Below are positions 4,976 to 13,777 of a DNA stretch of 64,000 nucleotides, in pieces. The first letter of the stretch is position 1. Each line of letters starts with the position of its first letter. A program made the translations under genes and the position numbers. The stretch is from a virus: positions 1 through 64,000 of IMG/VR virus record IMGVR_UViG_3300044971_003552; one strand, given 5' to 3'. The notes below the pieces were generated by a model. The model ran no database searches. It had not been told where the DNA came from and saw only the letters and a program-made list of their open reading frames with translations.

Positions 4976-6127
4976 TTAATTAAATGTACTAGCTAAACCA
5001 TCCCTTTTGGCTTTCTTCTTTGCTTGTTTCTTTCGAAGCCTACTAATTCTCTTTTTAGATATTTCTGGATATTTGTTTCTTAAATCTAATTTCTTTTCCC
5101 AATCATATACGCTATAACTAACTTTCTTTCCGTTCCAACTTTGATTAGGGTTCCATCTACCCTCTTGTTTGAAATATTCGCTTATTTTATATAGTTCGCC
5201 CCTATACTCCAACCATATCTGCTCAAATTCTTCAGGAAAAGACCCTCGCCTATCTAACATATTATCTCTGTGTGTTCCTTTGGCTAAATGATCCGAATTA
5301 TAGCATCGAGCATTATTACATAAATGACGTACTAATTCTGGATACTCTCCATACTTTTCCCAATATGCAACTCTGTGTTTAGTAAAATATTTTCTTTCTC
5401 CGTTAACTGTGACATCCATTCTTCCATATCCGCTTTTATGATTGGTTAGTGTTTCTTTACAAGCAGATCCGTTATATGATTTATCGTTACTCAACGTAAA
5501 ATTTTTAATATAAGTATCTTTAGTAATGGCTTTTTCCAACCATAGTCTAATATTTTCCTCTTTCACAGGTTTCCAGTAGTTTAACAAAGACAAAAAACTA
5601 TACTTATTTAGATGCCAGCACTCCTTCTGCATAATACTATCAATCCCACACTCTTCTATTATGGCATAATGTACAGAGTATTTGCTATTGTTATATAAGT
5701 TTTGTAAATTTTTATTATAGTGTTTATTATTTTTTAATTCATTCTCATGAGCTGATAACCTATCGCCCATACTAACACTACTACCAATATAAATCTTTAT
5801 GTCATTTACTAATTTATGCTTATCAGGACTGGTTTTATTGTAGTTCCATATAAAATATATAGCGTATACTCCACTAATATTTTTAATTTTACTGAAATCT
5901 CTAATTTCTGTCCACGAAGATATTTGATTATGATTTATTTTAGAAGCTATATTTCTACGCCTTTTAATAGAATTTAACGTACTTTTTGTTATTCCATATT
6001 TTTTATACAGATCACGAGCAGCAACTCCTGCTTCATAATCTTTTATTAAGTCTCTTTCCTGTGTTCCTGTCAGGATAACTTTTCTTTTTCTTTTTTTCTT
6101 GTCTATGCTACCTTTTGGTCTACACAT
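4976..6127 (-). CDS. HTH / GIY-YIG / HNH composite homing endonuclease
   Basis: 383 residues with three recognisable parts. Residues 20-58 form a helix-turn-helix after a Lys/Arg-rich start. Residues 85-175 are a GIY-YIG nuclease: GVYAIYF (86-92), KIYIGSS (111-117), Arg123 and a candidate catalytic Glu169. Residues 248-292 are an HNH/zinc module with KHRVAYW, His268, Cys270, Cys275 and TH..N. Both nuclease types are typical of phage mobile intron or free-standing endonucleases; finding both in one chain is less usual. A Lys/Arg-rich tail ends the protein. It starts five bases after the subtilase stop, without a clear ribosome site. Confidence 0.85.
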   Translation of the reverse strand: MCRPKGSIDKKKRKRKVILTGTQERDLIKDYEAGVAARDLYKKYGITKSTLNSIKRRRNIASKINHNQISSWTEIRDFSKIKNISGVYAIYFIWNYNKTSPDKHKLVNDIKIYIGSSVSMGDRLSAHENELKNNKHYNKNLQNLYNNSKYSVHYAIIEECGIDSIMQKECWHLNKYSFLSLLNYWKPVKEENIRLWLEKAITKDTYIKNFTLSNDKSYNGSACKETLTNHKSGYGRMDVTVNGERKYFTKHRVAYWEKYGEYPELVRHLCNNARCYNSDHLAKGTHRDNMLDRRGSFPEEFEQIWLEYRGELYKISEYFKQEGRWNPNQSWNGKKVSYSVYDWEKKLDLRNKYPEISKKRISRLRKKQAKKKAKRDGLASTFN

Positions 6128-6131
6128 ACTA

Positions 6132-7730
6132 TTACGCTACTAGTAAGCCTTTCCATCCTGTTGAAATTTGTTTTGAGATAGGATCATATATCTGTATACT
6201 AATGTTGTTTGACCCTTTATGGAACCACGATCTATTTAAAATTATATTGAATCCGTGCCTAGCACTACCAAGAACAGGAACCAATGCTGGTCTATACAAA
6301 TTAGCCCACTGTCCAGTAACTACTTTTCCATTAATAACTATTCTAACTAGCACCGGAGAAGCTCCTGATCTTTCACTAAATGCCCATCCTGCTATTCTAT
6401 CTAATCTTAAATATCCTACCCTAACTATCGGAGCCGGAATATTAACAGTTGTTGATCCAATAGTTGTCCACGATCCTGTTTGAGAGTCTCTAGCCTCCAC
6501 TTTTATATCATGACTGCCTATAGTTAGACCCCCCAGATTAAAACTAAAAGCCCCACCAACCCCAGATGCAGCCACCTGCTTTTCTGCACCATTAATAATT
6601 AATCGTACAGAAATACTAGAGTTTGGAAAGTTAAGATCTTTAACCCATCCACTAATACTTCTTAGATTCTGAGATGTTATGGCTCCTGTTGGTAATATGT
6701 TGCCGTCATAAGCAACTCCCAATACATTAGATATAGCTGCTCCTACGTTCAACTTTCCTCCTGTTGCCACCTTTCCAAATAGTTCTGGTATTTTATCAAC
6801 GCTAGAGAATATAACATTTTTAACTTCTGATACCGTAATACCTGGCTTAACAGCATTTAGCAAAGCAACAGCCCCGGCCACAAAAGGAGATGCCATACTA
6901 GTACCACTTTTATATCCATAATTATTATATGGAATAGTAGACAATATTGTGCTACCAGGAGCGGCAATATCTACGGTATTAGCTCCATAATTTGAAAAGC
7001 TAGCTAAGCCATTAGTATAACTACTCAAAGCCCCCACACTAATAATATTATTCACATCAAAACAGCTAGGATAGCTTAAAGTAATATCATTATTGCTTCC
7101 TTTATTTCCTGCAGCTACGGTTAGCACTACCCCAGCATCATTTAATCTACCAATCGCCTCATACAACATATTGCTAAAACCAGTTCCTCCCCAACTAGCA
7201 TTAGCGGCCACCACATTCACCCCATAGATATTCTTCATCATACTAATATAATCCATGGCCCGAATAGCCCCACCAGTATCACCCACCCCCTTATCATCAA
7301 AAAATTTCAAACTCATCAAGCTCACATTCCAATTAATTCCCGCAACCCCCAAACTGTTACCCCCTTCTGCACCAATTATACCTGCCACATGAGTTCCATG
7401 ACCATATCGATCCTGAACATCATTATTATTGTTTGCAAAATTCCACCCATAAATATCATCTATATATCCATTCCCCTCATTATCTATTCCGTCTCCTGCT
7501 ATCTCTCCAGGATTAACCCATAAATTATTTTTTAAATCTTGATTGGTTAAATCAATACCGCTATCAATAATCGCCACAACAACACCCTTCGACCCTGTAG
7601 AATAAGACCATGCCTGATAAGAAGAAACGCTACCAAGCCCCCACTGGGAACCTGATAGCGTATCATTAGGAACTACAGATAATAAGGTTTTAGATTCTAA
7701 TTTTTCTATCGTCAGAACTTTTTTGTTCAT
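6132..7730 (-). CDS. Secreted subtilisin-like serine protease (S8) with planctomycete-type N-terminus
   Basis: 532 residues. Catalytic triad: Asp56 (AIIDSGID), His111 (YGHGTHVAG), Ser278 (SGTSMASPF), with oxyanion Asn209 (AAGNKGS). The insert after Asp56 (NPGEIAGDGIDNEGNG) is common in bacterial surface subtilases. The N-terminus MNKKVLTIEKLESKTLLS resembles the export-associated LE-x-R/K-x-LLS motif of planctomycete exoproteins rather than a classic signal peptide. After about 355 come two beta-sandwich repeats of about 90 residues. The ATG at 7730 is chosen for AGGAAG seven bases upstream. It could digest host surface or envelope proteins at entry or lysis. Confidence 0.92.
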   Translation of the reverse strand: MNKKVLTIEKLESKTLLSVVPNDTLSGSQWGLGSVSSYQAWSYSTGSKGVVVAIIDSGIDLTNQDLKNNLWVNPGEIAGDGIDNEGNGYIDDIYGWNFANNNNDVQDRYGHGTHVAGIIGAEGGNSLGVAGINWNVSLMSLKFFDDKGVGDTGGAIRAMDYISMMKNIYGVNVVAANASWGGTGFSNMLYEAIGRLNDAGVVLTVAAGNKGSNNDITLSYPSCFDVNNIISVGALSSYTNGLASFSNYGANTVDIAAPGSTILSTIPYNNYGYKSGTSMASPFVAGAVALLNAVKPGITVSEVKNVIFSSVDKIPELFGKVATGGKLNVGAAISNVLGVAYDGNILPTGAITSQNLRSISGWVKDLNFPNSSISVRLIINGAEKQVAASGVGGAFSFNLGGLTIGSHDIKVEARDSQTGSWTTIGSTTVNIPAPIVRVGYLRLDRIAGWAFSERSGASPVLVRIVINGKVVTGQWANLYRPALVPVLGSARHGFNIILNRSWFHKGSNNISIQIYDPISKQISTGWKGLLVA

Positions 7731-7795
7731 GTCGGCTTCCTTGCGAGTTTTGTGACAAACTTGATTTTCGCAATTTAGCAGAAAAATCTTTTTTG

Positions 7796-8089
7796 TCAAT
7801 ACTTTACTGGAACATAAACCGTTTGTGGAACTCTTACTATTTCGTATCGTTTAAATAAACACCAATATTGTTTTTCAACAACGGTATTTTGATATGTTGT
7901 TACGGGGGTATAATACTGATAAGGAACATTAATTATTACAACTTGTGGATTATAATAGTAATATGGTAAATATTGACCATATTGAATTGTTGGGGCAACC
8001 GGGGTTATTGCTTGAGCAGATACCCATTGATCAGCATAACTAACGGACCCGTATATCATCAACATTATAACTAATACTATATTTTTCAT
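7796..8089 (-). CDS. Small secreted Tyr/Pro-rich protein
   Basis: 97 residues. Residues 1-19 (MKNIVLVIMLMIYGSVSYA) form a clear signal peptide with a cleavage site near Ala19. The mature part is rich in Tyr, Pro, Val and Gln, with YYYYNP and a single Cys. AAGGAGT precedes the ATG at 8089. It is the first gene before the subtilase on the same strand, so both are probably exported together. Function unknown; a structural surface or carrier protein is possible. Confidence 0.75.
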   Translation of the reverse strand: MKNIVLVIMLMIYGSVSYADQWVSAQAITPVAPTIQYGQYLPYYYYNPQVVIINVPYQYYTPVTTYQNTVVEKQYWCLFKRYEIVRVPQTVYVPVKY

Positions 8090-8107
8090 ATTTAATTTAC
8101 TCCTTAT

Positions 8108-8141
8108 ATAAAAATAGTTCCTAGAAAAATCCAGGAACTAT
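8108..8141 (-). terminator. Rho-independent terminator for the AT-hook gene
   Basis: ATAGTTCCT (8114-8122) pairs perfectly with AGGAACTAT (8133-8141) around a 10-base loop. On the minus strand the stem is followed by TTTTTATAT. It ends transcription from the gene at 8170-8403, although readthrough would feed the secreted-protein operon, for which no separate strong promoter was seen. Confidence 0.8.
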
Positions 8142-8169
8142 ATTTAAAAAACCATTATTTTTATTAAAT

Positions 8170-8403
8170 TCAGCCAGCAGAAGAAACGTCATTTGAAACG
8201 TTGGATACTACCTTGTTCTTAACTGGACGACCTCTCGGCTTCTTTAGTGCTAGCTTGCGTCTTTGGCGACGAACCATAGCTGTTGTAACGTTTTGTCCGG
8301 TAATTTGACTAAGCTTTGCGGCTAGAGCCTCGTCACAAAGAATAGTATGATTTTCTCTAATAAAATCAGTTTCCGAACTTGACCATTTTTTGTAAGTTAT
8401 CAT
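8170..8403 (-). CDS. SANT/Myb-like DNA-binding protein with AT-hook
   Basis: 77 residues beginning MITYKKWSSSETDFIREN. Residues 6-50 have the Trp-led helical pattern of a SANT/Myb-like or HTH domain, and KKPRGRPVKNK (54-64) is a textbook AT-hook for minor-groove binding of AT-rich DNA. The ATG at 8403 follows GGAAAGTGAGAAA; the ATG at 8418 has no ribosome site. It lies beside overlapping divergent promoters, so it may repress or switch its own transcription and that of the plus-strand late operon. Confidence 0.8.
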   Translation of the reverse strand: MITYKKWSSSETDFIRENHTILCDEALAAKLSQITGQNVTTAMVRRQRRKLALKKPRGRPVKNKVVSNVSNDVSSAG

Positions 8404-8426
8404 TTTCTCACTTTCCATAAATAAAG

Positions 8427-8454
8427 TTGACTAAAAGTGTAAGAACTCTATTAT
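8427..8454 (+). promoter_or_regulatory. Plus-strand promoter for the sigma-factor operon
   Basis: TTGACT (8427-8432) and TATTAT (8449-8454) with a 16-base spacer. The -10 overlaps a TATAAT on the minus strand (8450-8455), which probably serves the AT-hook gene. The two promoters therefore exclude each other. Confidence 0.65.
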
Positions 8455-8489
8455 ACTAGTGTTTGGCAAGTTTTGTGCAAGGAGAAAAA

Positions 8490-8645
8490 ATGAACAATAA
8501 TCCAATAAATATTCTAGATTCAATATTGGAAGTTAAAGCATCGGGAGTCGATGTTACAGCAGACCTCTTATTAAACGAAGGCAAAAGCATAGCTCAACTA
8601 TTATATGACCAAGAAAAATCAGAAAATCCTCCAGAAAACTCCTAA
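8490..8645 (+). CDS. 51-residue leader protein of the sigma operon
   Basis: Begins MNNNPINILDSILEVK; mostly helical and acidic. The start is set by AAGGAGAAAAAA directly upstream; the ATG at 8463 has no such site. Its last 41 bases overlap the next gene in another frame, so the two are probably translationally coupled. No family recognised. Confidence 0.65.
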   Translation: MNNNPINILDSILEVKASGVDVTADLLLNEGKSIAQLLYDQEKSENPPENS

Positions 8646-9261
8646 ATTACCTCATGGGGTAACAGAAGAGCAATTTTTGACCGTATTAGATAATATTAGC
8701 AAAAGACTAGGTCATAAATTTAAATTTGGCTATCATAGTTTTGACGATATGAAACAGCAAGCTGCTGTTTTTGCTTTAGAAGGTCTAGAAAAATACGATA
8801 ACAAAAGACCTCTTGAAAATTTCTTATGGACCCACGTTAGAAATAGACTCTTTAATTACAAAAGAGACAACTACCAAAGACCAGATAAGCCGTGTTTAAC
8901 TTGTCCATTATATGATGCTCATTGCAAAGCTTCTACAAATCAATGCTTAGAATATTCTGACAAAAGCGAATGCGAATTATATTCGGCCTGGGAGAAAAGA
9001 AACAACAGAAAAAAGAATATTATGAAACCCGTAGGCATGGACGATCTTGCGGAAAAATCTACAAAATCAATTGTAGAACATGATATTCCAGAAAGTATTT
9101 TTAATCAACAAATCATAGACCTATTAGACAAGCATATTCCCGCACCATATCGTGAATCTTATCTAAGACTAAAATACGGAGAAAAGATTTACAAAGCAGA
9201 AATGAACAAACTACACGAAATTATACAAGATATTTTAAGAGAACATAATTACGAGTATTAA
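8605..9261 (+). CDS. Sigma70-region-2-like RNA polymerase sigma factor with Cys cluster
   Basis: 218 residues. Residues 46-90 read like sigma region 2: DDMKQQAAVFALEGLEKYD, then a core-binding and -10 recognition helix pair ending VRNRLFNYKRD. Five Cys (97, 100, 107, 114, 123) follow and may bind zinc. The C-terminal part (about 165-218) is helical, in the position of region 4. Phages often encode a late sigma (T4 gp55 is the classic case) to switch to structural genes, and this gene heads the structural operon. The ATG at 8605 lacks a ribosome site and relies on the overlapping upstream gene. Confidence 0.75.
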   Translation: MTKKNQKILQKTPKLPHGVTEEQFLTVLDNISKRLGHKFKFGYHSFDDMKQQAAVFALEGLEKYDNKRPLENFLWTHVRNRLFNYKRDNYQRPDKPCLTCPLYDAHCKASTNQCLEYSDKSECELYSAWEKRNNRKKNIMKPVGMDDLAEKSTKSIVEHDIPESIFNQQIIDLLDKHIPAPYRESYLRLKYGEKIYKAEMNKLHEIIQDILREHNYEY

Positions 9262-9263
9262 TC

Positions 9264-10076
9264 TTGAGTAAAAAAAGAGGACAATTAAGCCTAGATGAAG
9301 AAAAGTTTATAAGACAACATGTTTTAAACATGACCATAGAAAATATAGCTTCATCCTTAAATCGGTCAACCGCCCCTATAGAACGATATATAGAGGAAAA
9401 TCAACTAGCTCGTGATCCATTAGAAAAAAATGAAGAAAAAATATTATTACAGAAACTTCATAGTAAATCATTCTGGGGAGAAATAAAAAAACAGTTTGAT
9501 GCTGATAGTGGAGAATTAGAATATTTTGAAAATGTATGGATCAATTTAGTTAAACAATTTAGAGAAGATGTATTACCTGCCGAAGAGCTTCAGATCAAAC
9601 AATTTATTACAATAGATATTCTTATTAATCGCAGCATGAAAGAGCGCAAACGTCACATTGCAGAAACCGAAAAATTACAAAAGCAAGTTGATAAAGAATA
9701 TGAAAAAGTCGAATCTGAACGAGATATTCCAAAGCTTGCTAATCTTGAAACTCAATTATCTTTTGCTAGGAATAGTATTGCTAATTATACTAATGAATAT
9801 ACTAAACTATTAAATGAACAACAAAAAATTAGCAAAGATTTAAAGGCAACCCGTGAGCAACGAATTAAAAGAGTAGAAGATGGTAAAAGTAGTTGGGTAG
9901 GACTAATACGTATGTTAGAAGATGAAGAAATAAGAGAAAAAGAAGGACGAGAAATGAAAATACTAAGTTTAGCAACAGATAAAATTAAAGAAAAACTCTA
10001 CGACTATCATCAATATGCAGACAATACTCTTGATCTTCCCTTTTTAACTCCAGAAAGTGTAAAAAATAAATCATGA
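9264..10076 (+). CDS. HTH and coiled-coil protein, candidate small terminase or packaging factor
   Basis: 270 residues. Residues 9-45 look like a helix-turn-helix (EEKFIRQHVLNMTIENIASSL). A long charged coiled coil (about 125-215) and a basic tail follow. A DNA-binding head plus oligomerising coil, placed a few genes before the large terminase, fits a small terminase, but no signature proves it. The TTG start at 9264 lies two bases after the preceding stop. Its stop overlaps the next ATG (ATGA at 10073-10076). Confidence 0.55.
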   Translation: MSKKRGQLSLDEEKFIRQHVLNMTIENIASSLNRSTAPIERYIEENQLARDPLEKNEEKILLQKLHSKSFWGEIKKQFDADSGELEYFENVWINLVKQFREDVLPAEELQIKQFITIDILINRSMKERKRHIAETEKLQKQVDKEYEKVESERDIPKLANLETQLSFARNSIANYTNEYTKLLNEQQKISKDLKATREQRIKRVEDGKSSWVGLIRMLEDEEIREKEGREMKILSLATDKIKEKLYDYHQYADNTLDLPFLTPESVKNKS

Positions 10077-11050
10077 AAAAAGCTTTAGTTACAGGAATCA
10101 CTGGACAGGACGGTAGCTATTTGGCAGAATTTCTACTAGAAAGAGACTATAAAGTAGTAGGATTACATCGTAGATCCTCGTCAAACAATACCCAGCGAAT
10201 AGCTCATATTTTAGATCATCCTAATTTAGTAATAGAGGAATATGATCTGACAGATCCTAGTGGAACTAACAGGGTAATACAAAAATATGAACCAGATGAA
10301 TTTTATAATCTAGCTGCTCAGAGCCATGTTGCTACCAGCTTTGAACAACCAACAACCACGTTTGAGATTAATAGTGTTGGAGTAATTAATATCTTAGAAA
10401 GTATTCGTAATTTTAGTTCTCATACTAAATTTTATCAGGCTAGTACTAGCGAAATGTTCGGGCGAAATTATACTCTAAAAGATAATAAAAAATACCAAGA
10501 TGAAAATACAACAATGCTACCTCAGAGTCCTTATGGTGTAGCAAAATTAGCGTCTTATCATATGGTTCAAATTTATCGTTCATCATATAATATTTTTGGA
10601 TGTTCGGGCATACTATTCAATCATGAGAGTCCAAGGCGTGGAGAAAATTTTGTAACGCGAAAAATAACTAAATATTTAGCAGAATTAATTAAAGGCAAAA
10701 CTAAGAACAAGTTACATCTGGGAAATTTAGATGCTCATAGAGACTGGGGGCATGCTAAAGATTATATAGAAGCTATGTATTTGATGCTACAACACGACAA
10801 GCCTGATGACTATGTGGTTTCTACGGGCGAAACTCATTCTGTAAGGGAATTTTTAGAAGTAGCATTTGGGAGTTTTGATATGAATTATAACGACTATGTG
10901 GTGATTGATCCTAAGTTTTATCGTCCATGCGAAGTTGAATACTTATTGGGCGATTCCTCTAAGGCTCGCTCGGTTTTGGGATGGGTCAATAAAATTTCTT
11001 TTAATGAATTAATACAAGACATGATATCTAGTGATTTAAACAATGCTTAG
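10073..11050 (+). CDS. gmd: GDP-mannose 4,6-dehydratase
   Basis: 325 residues, full length for this short-chain dehydrogenase family. The NAD(P) site is TGITGQDG (7-14); the catalytic set is Thr125/Ser126, Glu127 and Tyr154xxxLys158 (YGVAK). NHESPRRGENFVTRK and HRDWGHAKDY are hallmarks of this enzyme. It converts GDP-mannose to GDP-4-keto-6-deoxymannose, the precursor of GDP-fucose, GDP-rhamnose and perosamine. No reductase or epimerase follows, so the product must be used by host enzymes or by the phage glycosyltransferase at 26391. It overlaps both neighbours by 4-8 bases, so it is an established operon member. Confidence 0.93.
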   Translation: MKKALVTGITGQDGSYLAEFLLERDYKVVGLHRRSSSNNTQRIAHILDHPNLVIEEYDLTDPSGTNRVIQKYEPDEFYNLAAQSHVATSFEQPTTTFEINSVGVINILESIRNFSSHTKFYQASTSEMFGRNYTLKDNKKYQDENTTMLPQSPYGVAKLASYHMVQIYRSSYNIFGCSGILFNHESPRRGENFVTRKITKYLAELIKGKTKNKLHLGNLDAHRDWGHAKDYIEAMYLMLQHDKPDDYVVSTGETHSVREFLEVAFGSFDMNYNDYVVIDPKFYRPCEVEYLLGDSSKARSVLGWVNKISFNELIQDMISSDLNNA

Positions 11051-11312
11051 AAACTTTAATGATCCACAATATAAAAAATGGAGAAAGGCCGTCTATAAAA
11101 GAGATGGATACAAGTGTCGTTGGCCTAATTGTAGCTTGAAACGAAAATTAAATGCACATCATATACGAACATGGGCTAATTTTCCCGGTTTGCGATTTGA
11201 TATTGAAAACGGAATTTCTCTTTGTTCGTACCATCATAATCTCATAAAAGGTATGGAAAACATTTATGAATCAACCTTCTTGAGAATCTTAGCAAATGAT
11301 AAACTACAATAA
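11043..11312 (+). CDS. HNH nuclease
   Basis: 89 residues. Core: YKCRWPNC (Cys25, Cys30), LNAHHI (His39/His40), FDIENGISLCSYHH (Asn56, Cys61, His64/His65). This is a zinc-stabilised HNH domain with little else. In several tailed phages a short HNH protein next to the large terminase assists DNA packaging. The tight overlaps with gmd and the ERCC4 gene favour a resident packaging or recombination role over a recent homing insertion. Confidence 0.85.
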   Translation: MLRNFNDPQYKKWRKAVYKRDGYKCRWPNCSLKRKLNAHHIRTWANFPGLRFDIENGISLCSYHHNLIKGMENIYESTFLRILANDKLQ

Positions 11313-11775
11313 TTTTGAAATCATAATAGACACCAGAGAGCAGCAGCCTTGGATTTTTGAACATCAGACTAAAGCTTGTGAAAAGCTTGATACGGGTGAT
11401 TATTCTGTTCGAGGATTAGAGCATCAACTTTGTATAGAGCGTAAAAAAAGTGTTAGTGAAATTGCAAATAATATTACGGAAAAAAGATTCAAAGATGTTG
11501 TGGCGCGTATGACACAATATAAATATTCATTTTTATTACTAGAATTTGATTTCGATAACGTACTAGCATATCCTGTAGGTTCTAATGTTCCTAAAAAAAT
11601 GTGGGACAAGCTTAAAATTACTCCAAACTTTTTAATTAAACACCTAGTGGAGTTACAAGTGTTTTTTAACATAAAAGTATTATTTTGCGGTTCAGCTTCT
11701 AATGCGGAACGCATGGCATTATCTATCATGAAAAAGGTTTACGAAATTGAACAACCAAGAAAACAAGATATTTGA
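11296..11775 (+). CDS. ERCC4-type (XPF/Mus81-like) nuclease
   Basis: 159 residues. IIIDTREQQPW (9-19), GDYSV (34-38) and IERKKS (47-52) are the metal-binding motifs of the ERCC4 nuclease fold, with Asp12, Glu48, Arg49 and Lys50. It consists of the nuclease domain alone, with no C-terminal helix-hairpin-helix pair. It probably cuts branched DNA, resolving replication or recombination intermediates before packaging. It overlaps the HNH gene (17 bases) and the terminase gene (29 bases). Confidence 0.85.
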   Translation: MINYNNFEIIIDTREQQPWIFEHQTKACEKLDTGDYSVRGLEHQLCIERKKSVSEIANNITEKRFKDVVARMTQYKYSFLLLEFDFDNVLAYPVGSNVPKKMWDKLKITPNFLIKHLVELQVFFNIKVLFCGSASNAERMALSIMKKVYEIEQPRKQDI

Positions 11776-13777
11776 TGACGCTTGGTTAAACCTAGGCGAT
11801 CTATCAAAAATAGTTATACCTTCAAATCCTATGATTCATAGGTCTAGAGAAGATATAGAAAATCCAGATCTTCATTTAATGAGACTATTAAAAAATCCTG
11901 ATAACGTAGGATATACATGTAAAATATTATTTAACATAGAATTGCATCCATTACAAATTGCAATCTTACAAGAATTATGGGTTCGTGCTTTTCCTATGTA
12001 TATAGCAAGTCGAGGTCTTGGTAAAAGTTTTTTATTGGCTTTATATTGTGTTTTAAGAATGACTTTTTATCCAGCAACAAAAATAGTGGTTGTTGGAGCA
12101 GCATTTAGGCAGAGTAAAATTATATTTGAATATATGGAAACTATTTGGCGTAATAGTCCTATATTGCGTAGTATATTTAATGGTAATGACGATGGTCCAA
12201 GACGAGATGTTGATAGATGTACTATCAGATTAGGAGATAGTTGGACCATTGCTGTTCCGATGGGCGATGGCAGTAAGATCAGAGGTTTAAGAGCACACAT
12301 CATCATAGCAGACGAATTTGCTGCTATTAGTCCTGATATCTACGAAACAGTAGTTTCTGGCTTCGCTGCTGTTAGCGCTAGTCCAATACAAAATGTAAAA
12401 GAACAAGCTAGAAGAGCAGCCATGGCAGAAGTTGGCTTGTGGAATGAAGAACTAGAAACCCTAAATTATAAAATGGGTAATCAGGCTATTATTAGTGGAA
12501 CTGCTGATTACGATTTTAAACATTTTGCAAGCTATTGGAAAAGATATAAAGCCATTATTGAAAGTAAAGGAGATATCCATAAATTATCAGAACTCTTTAA
12601 GGGAGAAGTTCCGGACAATTTTAATTGGAAAGACTATAGCATTATTCGTATTCCCTATGAATTAATTCCTAAGGGTTTTATGGATGATAAACAGGTCAGC
12701 AGAGCTAAGGCTACTATTCATACTGGTATATACAATATGGAATATGCTGCTTGTTTTACCATTGATAGTTCGGGATTCTTTAAAAGATCATTAATAGAAG
12801 GCTGTGTTGTTAATGATACTAATCCCATAGTTATTAATAATAAACCAATTATTTTTGATGCAAAAGTATCGGGAGATTCTAATTTACAATATATTTATGG
12901 TATTGACCCAGCTAGTGAACAAGATAATTTTAGTATAGTTGTACTAGAGGTTCATGCTGATCACTCTCGTATAGTATATGTATGGACAACTAATAGGGCT
13001 AATTTTAAAGAAAGACAAAAAACTGGTTTAGTTAAAGATCATGATTTTTATGGATTTTGTGCAAGAAAAATTAGAAATTTACTTAAAACATTTCCTTGTT
13101 CTAGAATCGGATTAGATGCTCAAGGCGGAGGCGTGGCGATTGAGGAAGCATTACACGATCCTTCTAAACTAGAGGACGGAGAGAATCTTATATGGCCAGT
13201 AATTAATTATGATAAATCCAAGGATACCGACTCTCAACCCGGATTACACCTAATAGAGTTGGTACAATTTGCCAAGGCTGATTGGACAAGTCAGGCTAAT
13301 CATGGTTTACGCAAAGATCTTGAAGATAAAGTTCTATTATTTCCTAGATTTGATAATCTTACTTTAGGACTAGCTTTAGAAAAAGAAGGTAAAGACATAT
13401 TAGAGTCAGAATTAAGTCCTGTTTATGATAGCTTAAGCGAATGTATTCTAGAAATAGAAGAATTAAAAAATGAACTTACTACAATAGTTATGACTCAAAC
13501 CAGCACAGGACCAAATGCTAGAGATCGATGGGATACTCCAGAAGTCAAGATGCCTAATGGAAAAAAGGGTAGACTAAGAAAAGACCGATATAGTGCACTT
13601 GTTATAGCTAATATGTTAGCTCGTCAAATGAATAGGACTTTAAAAAATATTGAATATGATATCATAGGAGATGACGCTAGAACAGCAGTAAAGCATAACG
13701 GTCAAATGTACAGAGGACCTGAATGGTTTACTAGCGGAGCTAATGATGACGATCTTTATACTGGAATTTATAGATAA
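11747..13777 (+). CDS. terL: Terminase large subunit
   Basis: 676 residues. ATPase: Walker A SRGLGKS (88-94) and Walker B IIIADE (185-190, Asp189 Glu190). RNase H-like nuclease: Asp386 (YGIDPASE), Asp456 (RIGLDAQGG), Asp612 (RKDRYSAL). It drives ATP-dependent packaging through the portal and cuts the concatemer. The TTG start at 11747 overlaps the ERCC4 gene, with AAGG about ten bases upstream. The first ATG in frame is only at residue 29, just before conserved sequence, so the TTG is plausible but not certain. Confidence 0.93.
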   Translation: MNNQENKIFDDAWLNLGDLSKIVIPSNPMIHRSREDIENPDLHLMRLLKNPDNVGYTCKILFNIELHPLQIAILQELWVRAFPMYIASRGLGKSFLLALYCVLRMTFYPATKIVVVGAAFRQSKIIFEYMETIWRNSPILRSIFNGNDDGPRRDVDRCTIRLGDSWTIAVPMGDGSKIRGLRAHIIIADEFAAISPDIYETVVSGFAAVSASPIQNVKEQARRAAMAEVGLWNEELETLNYKMGNQAIISGTADYDFKHFASYWKRYKAIIESKGDIHKLSELFKGEVPDNFNWKDYSIIRIPYELIPKGFMDDKQVSRAKATIHTGIYNMEYAACFTIDSSGFFKRSLIEGCVVNDTNPIVINNKPIIFDAKVSGDSNLQYIYGIDPASEQDNFSIVVLEVHADHSRIVYVWTTNRANFKERQKTGLVKDHDFYGFCARKIRNLLKTFPCSRIGLDAQGGGVAIEEALHDPSKLEDGENLIWPVINYDKSKDTDSQPGLHLIELVQFAKADWTSQANHGLRKDLEDKVLLFPRFDNLTLGLALEKEGKDILESELSPVYDSLSECILEIEELKNELTTIVMTQTSTGPNARDRWDTPEVKMPNGKKGRLRKDRYSALVIANMLARQMNRTLKNIEYDIIGDDARTAVKHNGQMYRGPEWFTSGANDDDLYTGIYR

